Assembly: GCF_051175385.1 (NCBI RefSeq)
Contig: NZ_CP195106.1
Span: 3,410,001-3,474,000, forward strand
Source of the DNA: Tundrisphaera lichenicola
GTDB taxonomy: Bacteria; Planctomycetota; Planctomycetia; Isosphaerales; Isosphaeraceae
Length of the DNA stretch: 64,000 nucleotides
Direction: 5' to 3'
The notes beneath the pieces were generated by a model, which was not told the DNA's origin, did not search any database, and saw only the letters and a list, made by a program, of their open reading frames with translations. How positions within the stretch are numbered: the stretch's first letter is position 1; each line of letters begins with the position of its first letter. Shown piece after piece: positions 12,161 to 18,875 of this stretch. The translations under genes were made by a program, and so were the position numbers.

Positions 12161-13156
12161 TCAGGCGTTGGCCCGTCGCCGACGGACCGCGATCAGGGAC
12201 CCGAGACAGCCCACGGCCAGCATCGCAACGCTGGAGGGCTCGGGGACGGCAAACCCCCCACCCGAGGGCGCGGTCAGGCGGATGATGGAGTCGGTCTGCG
12301 TGAGCAGGAGCGTCCCGTTGGGGTCGACCGTCACGAAATCGCCGCGACTTCCGCCGGTGGCAATTGTGGTCTGGGCCAGCGTCTTCAGGTTAATTTCAAT
12401 AACTTTGCCGTCGTTAAAGTTTGCGAAAATGTTGCCGGAAAGTGATCCGGTTCCCACGGCAGTTCCGTCGATCCCGACGCCGATGGCACCGGAATCGAAA
12501 ACCTTCGCGCCCGTCAGCGTACTGATCCCGATGATATGGCCGGTCTTGTTCTCTGCGGCGTAGAGAACTTTTCCGTCGACCGAAAGACTGAGCCCATCAA
12601 CATTGTCCGTCCCCGAAGAGTAAAAGACGGAAGTTGTCTTGGCGAGCGGGTCGACCTCATAGATCAGGCCATTGCTGACCGATCCGACAAAGAGATGCCC
12701 GGTGAACGGGTCGGCGATCATGCCCGTTGCTGCGGGGATTCCGCCCACAATGCCCTGATTAAAGGTGCCGTCGGCGTTGAGCTGGACCACATCGCCGATT
12801 CCCTGACGCGTCATGTAGATTGAGCTGCCCAACGTCGTCAACGCGACGGCGTTGTTCGCTCCATAGAATTGGCCGACCGGGGCCGAGCCCGCGAACTGAC
12901 CATCCGAGTCGGATGCGAACACGCGGACATTCCCCGCGCCGTCGGCTACCATGACTTTGCCGGCGGGTAAAAAGGCAATTCCGAGCGGGCCGGCGATCCC
13001 ATTGGTCGGGAAACCCGACGCGAACGTAGAAAGGCTGAACCCCTGCGCGATCCCGTCCGTCGTGAGCGTCAAACCGGCCTGGGCGTTCCAGCTCACGCCG
13101 ATTACGATCGCGGACGCGATGATGAGAGTTCGGAAGTGAATGCGGAGCATGTTCAT
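12161..13156 (-). CDS. PEP-CTERM sorting domain protein with NHL/beta-propeller-like body
   Basis: 331 residues from the second ATG at 13156, chosen because GAAGGAG lies 6-8 nt before it, inside the longer open frame. A signal peptide (MLRIHFRTLIIASAIVIG, cleavage near AQA) is followed by repeated motifs (GIAFLPAGKVMVADGAGNV; DGLSLSVDGKVLYAAENKTG; FVTVDPNGTLLLTQTD) typical of six-bladed propellers of the SMP-30/NHL sort. The C-terminus is a PEP-CTERM tail: VPEPSS, a hydrophobic helix, then RRRRANA. It should be exported and processed by an exosortase-like system; no exosortase gene is in this window. GC is lower than in neighbours, and the gene lies between duplicated phoD ends, suggesting later arrival. 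Confidence 0.9.
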   Translation of the reverse strand: MNMLRIHFRTLIIASAIVIGVSWNAQAGLTLTTDGIAQGFSLSTFASGFPTNGIAGPLGIAFLPAGKVMVADGAGNVRVFASDSDGQFAGSAPVGQFYGANNAVALTTLGSSIYMTRQGIGDVVQLNADGTFNQGIVGGIPAATGMIADPFTGHLFVGSVSNGLIYEVDPLAKTTSVFYSSGTDNVDGLSLSVDGKVLYAAENKTGHIIGISTLTGAKVFDSGAIGVGIDGTAVGTGSLSGNIFANFNDGKVIEINLKTLAQTTIATGGSRGDFVTVDPNGTLLLTQTDSIIRLTAPSGGGFAVPEPSSVAMLAVGCLGSLIAVRRRRANA

Positions 13157-13475
13157 CGATTCTCCTTCTTGGATGTTCAACTTCGGAATCCTGGTAGTCG
13201 TCGTCGAATCGACCGAAGGTTGCCCCCCCCTCGGTGGTTCTCATCTTGGAGTGATGGGTTCCAAAGAGATAACGACGCCAGCTGTCTTCGAATTTCGAAT
13301 CGGTCGTTTGGCAGGGGCCTGCCACCCGGCCGAAGGCCGTCCGTTCTGCGGAGTCGTCCGGATCGAGGGCCGGACCGGCGTGATGACCGCGGCCCTGAAC
13401 GACATCGAGGGGAAGACCGTCTACTCGGTCGCCCTCGAACCGGCAGCCTGAGAGGACCGGCCGTATCGAGGGCGG
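13157..13475. other. Intergenic region upstream of PEP-CTERM gene 1, containing the phoD fragment
   Basis: It contains the upstream region of the PEP-CTERM gene (minus strand) and, from 13331, the orphan phoD 3' fragment. No other gene or promoter was recognised. Confidence 0.5.
13331..13451 (+). pseudogene. Orphan phoD 3' fragment (direct repeat, copy 2)
   Basis: This stretch encodes the last 39-40 residues of a PhoD-type protein (GVVRIEGRTGVMTAALNDI) and a matching stop codon, but no upstream catalytic domain. It aligns in the same frame and without gaps to 11941-12061; the offset is exactly 1390 bp. Divergence of about 14% shows that the duplication is not recent, or that the fragment came from a paralogue. 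Confidence 0.8.
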
Positions 13476-13859
13476 TTATTCGCGATCGACCCACCCGTCG
13501 AAGCTTGGGTCGTCGAGGAGTTCGTTCACCTTGTCGATGATCGAGTCGAGCAAGTCGTCCGGCATCGAGCCCAGGAACTTGATGAACCGCCTGGGCTCGA
13601 CGCTCGGGGCCCAGTTGCACTTGGCCACGCACGGCTCGGAGAGCCCGGTGAATCGATCATAATTCCGATCGTGATGGACGCGGACATGGTGATCCGGGCA
13701 CGGGTTCTCGATCTTCGTCGAGATCACGACCACCTGAATCGCCTCGCCAGACGCGCAACCTTCATCCGGGTCGATGATCAGGACCGGATGTTCCTTGGTG
13801 TGCCCCGCGCCATCATTGACGTAAGCCAGGTAGATCTGGCCGAAATAATAGCGGGCCAT
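13476..13859 (-). CDS. PemK/MazF-like toxin of a type II toxin-antitoxin pair
   Basis: 127 residues. The N-terminal GQIYLAYVNDGAGHTKEHP followed by VLIIDPD resembles the SH3-like barrel of PemK/MazF endoribonucleases, with VVVISTKI and PCVAKCNWAPSV as later core strands. Catalytic residues cannot be assigned with certainty. It starts 27 bp downstream of a Panacea-domain antitoxin gene on the same strand, the antitoxin-first order usual for such pairs. The likely role is mRNA or tRNA cleavage when released from its partner. Confidence in the fold is moderate, and in the pairing good because of the context. Confidence 0.75.
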   Translation of the reverse strand: MARYYFGQIYLAYVNDGAGHTKEHPVLIIDPDEGCASGEAIQVVVISTKIENPCPDHHVRVHHDRNYDRFTGLSEPCVAKCNWAPSVEPRRFIKFLGSMPDDLLDSIIDKVNELLDDPSFDGWVDRE

Positions 13860-13886
13860 CCGGCGACTTCCTGTCGTGGCCTGGGA

Positions 13887-14522
13887 TCAGGCCACATCAT
13901 CAAAGCTTGAGCCGCGGCGGCCAACGCCGGGTGCCGAGCCCCGGGCAGTCTTTCGATTGATCGCCGCTCGGATTCGCCCAGGATCGGGAGCCCGTCGCAT
14001 GATCTCGCGTCGTCGTTGGTGCTGGAATGAGGCCATCGGCCAGACCGGCTCGCCTTCGATGGATTGTCCCGATCGGCCCGCTTCCACGACCGCAGTGAAG
14101 AATTCGCGGAGCGATTCCCGGGTGATCTCTTGATGACGCGGGGTGTCCCGCCAGGGCGGCTCGTTGCGAGTCATCCTCATCAGCTTGAACGCGGAAAACT
14201 GCCCATAGACTTCGAGAACCGCATCCAGCAATTCGCGAACCTCGGGAGCATAGTCCCCAGGCTCGAAACGCTCGGGAGGCTCGATGGACCTGGCACCTCG
14301 ATACTGATAAGTCCGAAACAGGCCAGGGACGACGGGACCGTGGTCCCACGCCTCGATCGACTCATCAAAGAGGGGGTCGCCCTGCATGGCGAGGAACAAG
14401 CCCTGGGCGTAATAAACCAGCTTCTGGAGCTTGAGATTCGAAAGGTTGTCGCCCGCTTCCTCGTCCACATTCGCGAGGAAGTAGTTGGCGATTTCCTGAG
14501 AGTTGGCCGAAGATTCAGGCAT
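13887..14522 (-). CDS. Panacea-domain (DUF4065, SocA-like) antitoxin
   Basis: 211 residues. The Panacea domain (about 8-160) is recognised by IANYFLANVDEE, LSNLKLQKLVYYAQGLFLAM and the adjacent AWDHGPVVPGLFRTYQYRG. The C-terminal ~45 residues are basic and probably disordered, and could contact the toxin or DNA. Panacea domains are known as promiscuous antitoxins and as the SocA proteolytic adaptor of Caulobacter. With the PemK-like gene 27 bp downstream it forms a toxin-antitoxin operon. No obvious Shine-Dalgarno precedes the ATG. Confidence 0.85.
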   Translation of the reverse strand: MPESSANSQEIANYFLANVDEEAGDNLSNLKLQKLVYYAQGLFLAMQGDPLFDESIEAWDHGPVVPGLFRTYQYRGARSIEPPERFEPGDYAPEVRELLDAVLEVYGQFSAFKLMRMTRNEPPWRDTPRHQEITRESLREFFTAVVEAGRSGQSIEGEPVWPMASFQHQRRREIMRRAPDPGRIRAAINRKTARGSAPGVGRRGSSFDDVA

Positions 14523-14922
14523 ACAAGCCCAGTGGACAAAAGAACTCGTCGGTGAGGTTGATCCTACAAGTTACTTGCCTCTTTAGCAAGATCTCGGAGT
14601 CCGATCTGCCGGCCCAAAGTCGGGGCATACCTCGTTCTACATATCGGATTCGATCGGCGTGGGCGGTCCCGCCACGGACCGCCCCGATCGTCGATCAGCT
14701 CACTTCAACCCGCCCGAGATGTAGAACATCTCGCCGGTGATCCAGGATGAGCCGTCCGAGGCGAGGAATACTATGGCCGGGTGGCTCTCAAGAGAGCCAA
14801 ATGTGTGGACTGTTTGCGTGCGAATGGATGCATCGTGGTTCGGGCTTGACCATTCGGGCGATTTCGGCGATGGTCTGCCCAATCTCTCGGACGGGCCCAC
14901 AATCACCCCAAGGCAGGGAATC
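14523..14922. other. Intergenic region with orphan SDR tail
   Basis: The 400-bp gap holds the upstream region of the Panacea gene, then (14681-14770) a copy of the 3' end of the SDR gene, then the leader of the second PEP-CTERM gene. No further gene was seen. The stretch after 14770 drops in GC. Confidence 0.6.
14681..14770 (-). pseudogene. Orphan 3' end of an SDR gene (direct repeat, copy 1)
   Basis: On the minus strand this encodes the last ~20 residues of a short-chain dehydrogenase (DGSSWITGEMFYISGGLK plus stop), with no upstream domain. It matches 15760-15849 at 84 of 90 positions without gaps. The two copies bracket the second PEP-CTERM gene, an arrangement like that of the phoD fragments around the first. 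Confidence 0.85.
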
Positions 14923-15699
14923 ATGAGCATCGGGACACTTAGCCCGCTCGCTTTCGCAGTGACGCTCTTAGGTTCGGGTCTGTTGATGGGATCGGCAAAT
15001 GCCTCGATGTTCAGCGTGACGAACCTGGGGTATGGTTTCACGTTCCAGCAAGATCCCTCCGGAGTAATTCACAGCGTGACGAGCAGCGATGGGAGCCGGT
15101 CGTACACCTTTGAGAAGTCGCCAGCTACTGAAATTCATGAGGGTGATTTCACTAATTCGGACTCTTATCACTGGCACTACAACACCGTATACCTGCTGCA
15201 AAATGGGGCGTACAAAACGGGCTATTCCGAAGATATTCGTTCCACCAGTAAGGTTCCGAGCGATTACTACATTCTTGGAGATTGGAGCAACATCGGCGGG
15301 AGTCCGGTGTTGGATATTAATTCGCATGGGGAGATTGTCGGACAAAGCAGTGATAGTCGATATCACCCAGATTTTGCCGCCTTTTCAGACCCAACTGGAC
15401 ACAGCCATATCGATTCCGGTCTCTTTGGTCAGAACAATCTTAATGATTATGTCGCCAGCGATCTGGGAGTTGTCCTCACGTCGGCAGTGAAGGTTGACGA
15501 CTTCGGACGAATCATTGCGGTGGGCACTCTCAACGGTGTGTACCAAGACTTTCTGTTGACTCCTGACGGGGTGGCGTCCATCGCAATACCAACTCCAGAA
15601 CCGTCTTTATTGACGATGATGACAATTGCGTTGGTCGGTGTTGCATTCCGTCGCGTCATCAAGCGAAGAAGTCCAAAGTCCGAATTGCCTCTTGGGTAA
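14923..15699 (+). CDS. PEP-CTERM sorting domain protein, low-GC
   Basis: 258 residues from the ATG at 14923, where a signal peptide begins (MSIGTLSPLAFAVTLLGSG, cleavage near ANA); a longer in-frame extension would bury it and is rejected. The body (SVTNLGYGFTFQQDPSG; DINSHGEIVGQSSDS; KVDDFGRIIAVG) resembles the HAF-type extracellular repeat seen in other PEP-CTERM proteins. The tail is TPEPS, a hydrophobic helix, then RRVIKRR. Base composition is clearly lower in GC than the flanking genes, which suggests transfer. It should be exported and anchored or released by an exosortase. Confidence 0.88.
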   Translation: MSIGTLSPLAFAVTLLGSGLLMGSANASMFSVTNLGYGFTFQQDPSGVIHSVTSSDGSRSYTFEKSPATEIHEGDFTNSDSYHWHYNTVYLLQNGAYKTGYSEDIRSTSKVPSDYYILGDWSNIGGSPVLDINSHGEIVGQSSDSRYHPDFAAFSDPTGHSHIDSGLFGQNNLNDYVASDLGVVLTSAVKVDDFGRIIAVGTLNGVYQDFLLTPDGVASIAIPTPEPSLLTMMTIALVGVAFRRVIKRRSPKSELPLG

Positions 15700-15759
15700 C
15701 AACCCTTCCTCAAGAATCGGTATCCCGGCGATAGGGGCAGTCCGGCGCATGGCTTGGCC

Positions 15760-15849
15760 GCCCCGATCGCCGATCAGCTCACTTCAACCCGCCTGAGATG
15801 TAGAACATCTCGCCGGTGATCCAGGACGAGTCGTCCGAGGCCAGGAAGA
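15760..15849 (-). repeat. Direct repeat, copy 2: 3' end of the SDR gene
   Basis: The intact copy of the 90-bp sequence also found at 14681-14770. It covers the last ~24 codons and about 19 bp after the stop. Confidence 0.85.
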
Positions 15850-16531
15850 CGGCGGCGGGGGCGATGTCGTCCGGCTGGCCGATCCTCCCGAGCGGGGTCT
15901 GGGCCAGCATCTGCTTGTGGAAGTCGCTGCCGAGGAAGCCGGCGGTGTGGACCCCCTCGGTCTCCACCATCCCGGGATTGATCGCATTGACCCGGATCTT
16001 CTTCGGGCCCAACTCCTTGGCCAGAGCCTTGGTCAAGGTGTCGACCGCACCCTTGGTCGCCGAGTAGACCGAAGCACCCGGCGGGGGCGCCACGGCGGCG
16101 ACCGAGCTGATGTTGATGATGCTCCCGCCCTCGGGGCCGAACGCGGTTGCCGCCTTCTGCGAGGCGAGGATCAGCCCCAGGACGTTCAGGTTGAACTGCC
16201 GGTGGAAATGCTCCTCGGTGATCGCCTCCAGCGGGGCGAACTCGAAAATCCCGGCATTGTTGACCAAAATGTCGAGCCGCCCGAATGCCTTCTGGGTCTC
16301 GGCGAAGAGCTGGTCGATCTCCGCCTTCCGGGAGACGTTGGCCTGGACCGCGATCGCCTTGCCGCCCCCTCGCTCGATCTCGGCGACGACCCGGTCGGCC
16401 CCCTCCTTGCTGGAGGCGTAATTGACGACCACGGAGGCACCTGCGGCTCCGAGATGACCGGCGATCGCGGCGCCGATTCCCTTGGAGGCCCCGGTGACGA
16501 TCGCAACCTTCCCTTGCAGTTTCTTCGACAT
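15779..16531 (-). CDS. Short-chain dehydrogenase/reductase (3-oxoacyl-ACP reductase-like)
   Basis: 250 residues from the ATG at 16531, a classical SDR length; the longer open frame runs into the divergent regulator and is rejected. The cofactor motif TGASKGIG (14-21), NNAG, the catalytic Ser of INISSVAAV and YSATK (Tyr-xxx-Lys) are all present, as is the C-terminal SWITGEMFYISGG. The Asn after VVV (VVVNYASSKEGA) is often seen in NADP-preferring members. The substrate is unknown. It diverges from an HxlR-type regulator across 108 bp and is probably controlled by it. Its 3' end is duplicated at 14681-14770. Confidence 0.93.
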   Translation of the reverse strand: MSKKLQGKVAIVTGASKGIGAAIAGHLGAAGASVVVNYASSKEGADRVVAEIERGGGKAIAVQANVSRKAEIDQLFAETQKAFGRLDILVNNAGIFEFAPLEAITEEHFHRQFNLNVLGLILASQKAATAFGPEGGSIINISSVAAVAPPPGASVYSATKGAVDTLTKALAKELGPKKIRVNAINPGMVETEGVHTAGFLGSDFHKQMLAQTPLGRIGQPDDIAPAAVFLASDDSSWITGEMFYISGGLK

Positions 16532-16601
16532 CGAAATCGCTCCCGTTCTGGTGATTGGGCCGGACGTGGGGGTATGATAGATAGGGCTTTCCATCGGGCA
16601 A

Positions 16602-16623
16602 GTACGCACCTTTTGGTAAGTGC
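16602..16623. promoter_or_regulatory. Imperfect dyad in the SDR/HxlR divergent promoter
   Basis: GTACGCACC, TTTT, GGTAAGTGC forms an imperfect inverted repeat halfway between the two divergent starts. HxlR regulators bind such dyads in divergent control regions. A possible -10-like TATGAT lies at 16573-16578. The assignment is by position and symmetry only. Confidence 0.4.
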
Positions 16624-16639
16624 CCCGGGGAGATGGGCC

Positions 16640-16981
16640 ATGAAGAGTCGGGCTTACGGCTGCGGCCTGGCGGCGGCGCTCGACGTCGTCGGTGGCACGT
16701 GGAAGCCGATCGTCCTCTGGCAGCTCGCCCCCGGCCCTCGACGCTTCGGGGAGCTGAGGCGGCTGGTGGCGGGCATCAGCGAGAAGATGCTGATCCAGCA
16801 GTTGTGGGAGATGGAGGCGGACGGGATCGTCTCTCGCCGGGACTTCGGGGAGATCCCGCCCCGGGTTGAGTATGCTCTCACGCCCTTCGGCGACACACTC
16901 GTGGAGGCGCTCAGGCCGCTCTGCGATTGGGGCAAGCAGCACATGACCCGGATCGAGAAGACGAAGGCCGAGGCCGGTTGA
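16640..16981 (+). CDS. HxlR-family winged-helix transcriptional regulator
   Basis: 113 residues from the ATG at 16640, with GGGGAGA about 6 nt upstream. The family signature is complete: Cys8 near the N-terminus (AYGCGLAAALDVVGGTWKP), LWQLAPGPRRFGELRR, the recognition helix ISEKMLIQQLWEME and the wing ALTPFGDTLVEALRPLCDWG. HxlR proteins sense electrophiles, quinones or aldehydes, often through a conserved N-terminal cysteine, and control adjacent reductases. The divergent SDR is the obvious target. Confidence 0.92.
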   Translation: MKSRAYGCGLAAALDVVGGTWKPIVLWQLAPGPRRFGELRRLVAGISEKMLIQQLWEMEADGIVSRRDFGEIPPRVEYALTPFGDTLVEALRPLCDWGKQHMTRIEKTKAEAG

Positions 16982-17287
16982 GGGTTCGAGAAAGCCGGGT
17001 GTATCCGCGGATTCTTGGGTTCATCCCGGCTGGGATTTTTGGGGGCCATGCTCTCGCTATGCGTGAGCATGCGGGTGGTTTGAACGTCTTCTCATGCTCA
17101 CGCTTCGCGAGAGCATGGCACCCGGCTCCCAGCCCCCAAGAATCCTCGGGCATAGCACCAGAAGCTTTCCTTCGGGCCGATCCCGGGCGGTCGATCGATT
17201 CGAGGGGGCCATTCTGCTACATTCGGACCGGGGTTGCGGGAGGGTCTCGGAGCCCCGATTCTCGAGGATTGGAGGCTGGCCCGACCG
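16982..17287. other. Intergenic region with REP-like doublet
   Basis: A 306-bp gap between the regulator gene and the peptidase gene. Its main content is the paired palindrome at 17045-17119; the rest shows no gene. A GGAGG at about 17270 lies some distance before the peptidase start. Confidence 0.5.
17045..17119. repeat. REP-like inverted doublet (27-bp arms)
   Basis: Arm 1 (17045-17071) and arm 2 (17093-17119) are reverse complements except for the central three bases. Each arm is itself an imperfect palindrome (CATGCTC ... GAGCATG), so the element is two REP-like hairpins in inverted orientation, like a BIME. No transposase is adjacent. Confidence 0.9.
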
Positions 17288-18850
17288 ATGCGAAAGACGG
17301 CACGATGGCTCGATAAGATCTCCCCGGCCCTGGTCCTCATCCTGATCAGCTCGGTTGCGGTCGCGCAGGATAAGGCCCCGGGTTCGCTCCCCCCGGATCA
17401 GGCCTCGGCGCTCGACCGGATCACGGCCGACTCGCTCAAGGGACACCTCTCGTTCCTGGCCTCGGACCTCCTCGAAGGCCGCGACACTCCCTCGCGAGGG
17501 CTCGACCTGGCCGCCGAGTACATCGCCGCCCAGTTCCGGCGGGCGGGCCTGGAACCGGTCGGCGACGACGGCTATTTCCAGACCGCGAACTGGCAGCTCG
17601 AAGAGTCCGATCCGTCGAGCTTTCGGCTCGAAATCACGGCCGATGGGAAGTCGATCCCGGTCGACAAGGACCGCGTGAGCCTCCCAAGGCCCGCCGGGCT
17701 AGACGTCCAGAAGGCTGGGATCCTCAAGGTCGACTACAAGGCGGCGAAGGATCTTAAGGAAGAGGACGTGGCCGGGAAGGTCGTGCTGGTCGAGCTGCCC
17801 GACCCCCGGAAGGTCGAGCAGGCCGAACAGGCCGCGACCTTTCGCGCCATCGGCCAGTTCCAGAGTCGAATGAGGGCCGCCCGGCCCGCCGCGATCCTCA
17901 ACGTGAGTCGCGACCTCGACGCCGCTTCGGGCCTCGGGTCGGGCCGCCTGATCGACCCGGCCTCCCCCCCTGCCCCGGGAGCCTCGGGAGGCTTGACCGC
18001 GATCACGGTCCACGATCCCGCCGTCACCAAACTCTTCGAGGCGATGCCGGTCGGCTCCGCCTCGGCCACCGTCTCAATCCGCCTGGACGCCCCTGCCCCG
18101 CGTCCGGTGAAGCTCCGGAACGTGGTGGGACTGCTCCGAGGCTCCGACCCGGAGCTGAAGGAGTCGTATGTGATGGTGACCGCCCACTACGATCATATCG
18201 GAGTCCGGGGGCCAGCCGGGACCGACCGGATCTACAACGGGGCCAACGACGACGGCTCGGGGACGGTCTCGGTGGTCGAGCTGGCCACGGCCTTGGCCTC
18301 GCTCAAGGAGAAACCCAGGCGGAGCATCCTGTTCGCGACCTTTTTCGGCGAAGAGAAGGGGTTGCTGGGCTCGCGCTACTATGGCCGGAACCCGATGGTC
18401 CCGGTCGAGAAGACGGTGGCCGACGTGAACCTCGAACAGGTCGGCCGGACCGACGACAGCGAGGGGCCGCAGGTCAGCTCGGCCTTCCTGACCGGCTTCG
18501 GCTATTCCGACGTCTCGAAGGTCTTCGTCGAGGCGGGCGAGGCCGAGGGGGTGAAGGTCTTCCGGCACCCGACCAACAGCGACGCCTTCTTCGGCAGGAG
18601 CGACAATCAGGCCCTCGCCGACCTCGGGGTCCCCGCGCACACCCTCGGTATCGCCTTCATGTTCCCCGACTATCACGGCGCGGCGGATCATTGGGACAAG
18701 GTCGACTACGCCAACATGGCCAAGGTCGACCGGATGGTCGCCCGAGCCTTGCTGATGATCGCCAACGACCCCGAAGCACCGAAGTGGGACGAGTCGAACC
18801 CCAAGGCCGCGAAGTACCTCAAGGCCTGGAAGGAGCGCCACGCGAAATAG
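17288..18850 (+). CDS. M28 family zinc peptidase with PA-like insert, exported
   Basis: 520 residues from the ATG at 17288. A signal peptide (LDKISPALVLILISSVAVAQ) indicates export. A PA-like insert (about 140-265, VAGKVVLVELPDPRKVEQ) precedes the catalytic domain with the cocatalytic zinc site: AHYDHIG (about 299), NDDGSG (about 320), FGEEKGLLGS (general base Glu and ligand Glu, about 354) and a late His near PDYHGAADHWDKVD. It should be an aminopeptidase or carboxypeptidase outside the cytoplasm. The gene converges with the interrupted gene that follows, 25 bp away. Confidence 0.93.
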   Translation: MRKTARWLDKISPALVLILISSVAVAQDKAPGSLPPDQASALDRITADSLKGHLSFLASDLLEGRDTPSRGLDLAAEYIAAQFRRAGLEPVGDDGYFQTANWQLEESDPSSFRLEITADGKSIPVDKDRVSLPRPAGLDVQKAGILKVDYKAAKDLKEEDVAGKVVLVELPDPRKVEQAEQAATFRAIGQFQSRMRAARPAAILNVSRDLDAASGLGSGRLIDPASPPAPGASGGLTAITVHDPAVTKLFEAMPVGSASATVSIRLDAPAPRPVKLRNVVGLLRGSDPELKESYVMVTAHYDHIGVRGPAGTDRIYNGANDDGSGTVSVVELATALASLKEKPRRSILFATFFGEEKGLLGSRYYGRNPMVPVEKTVADVNLEQVGRTDDSEGPQVSSAFLTGFGYSDVSKVFVEAGEAEGVKVFRHPTNSDAFFGRSDNQALADLGVPAHTLGIAFMFPDYHGAADHWDKVDYANMAKVDRMVARALLMIANDPEAPKWDESNPKAAKYLKAWKERHAK

Positions 18851-18875
18851 CGGGCGCCCCTTCCGGCCGGAGAGA

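Noticed and set aside
13136..13540. 134-codon plus-strand frame over the phoD fragment
   Set aside because: Frame differs from that of the phoD remnant; Arg-rich product with no support.
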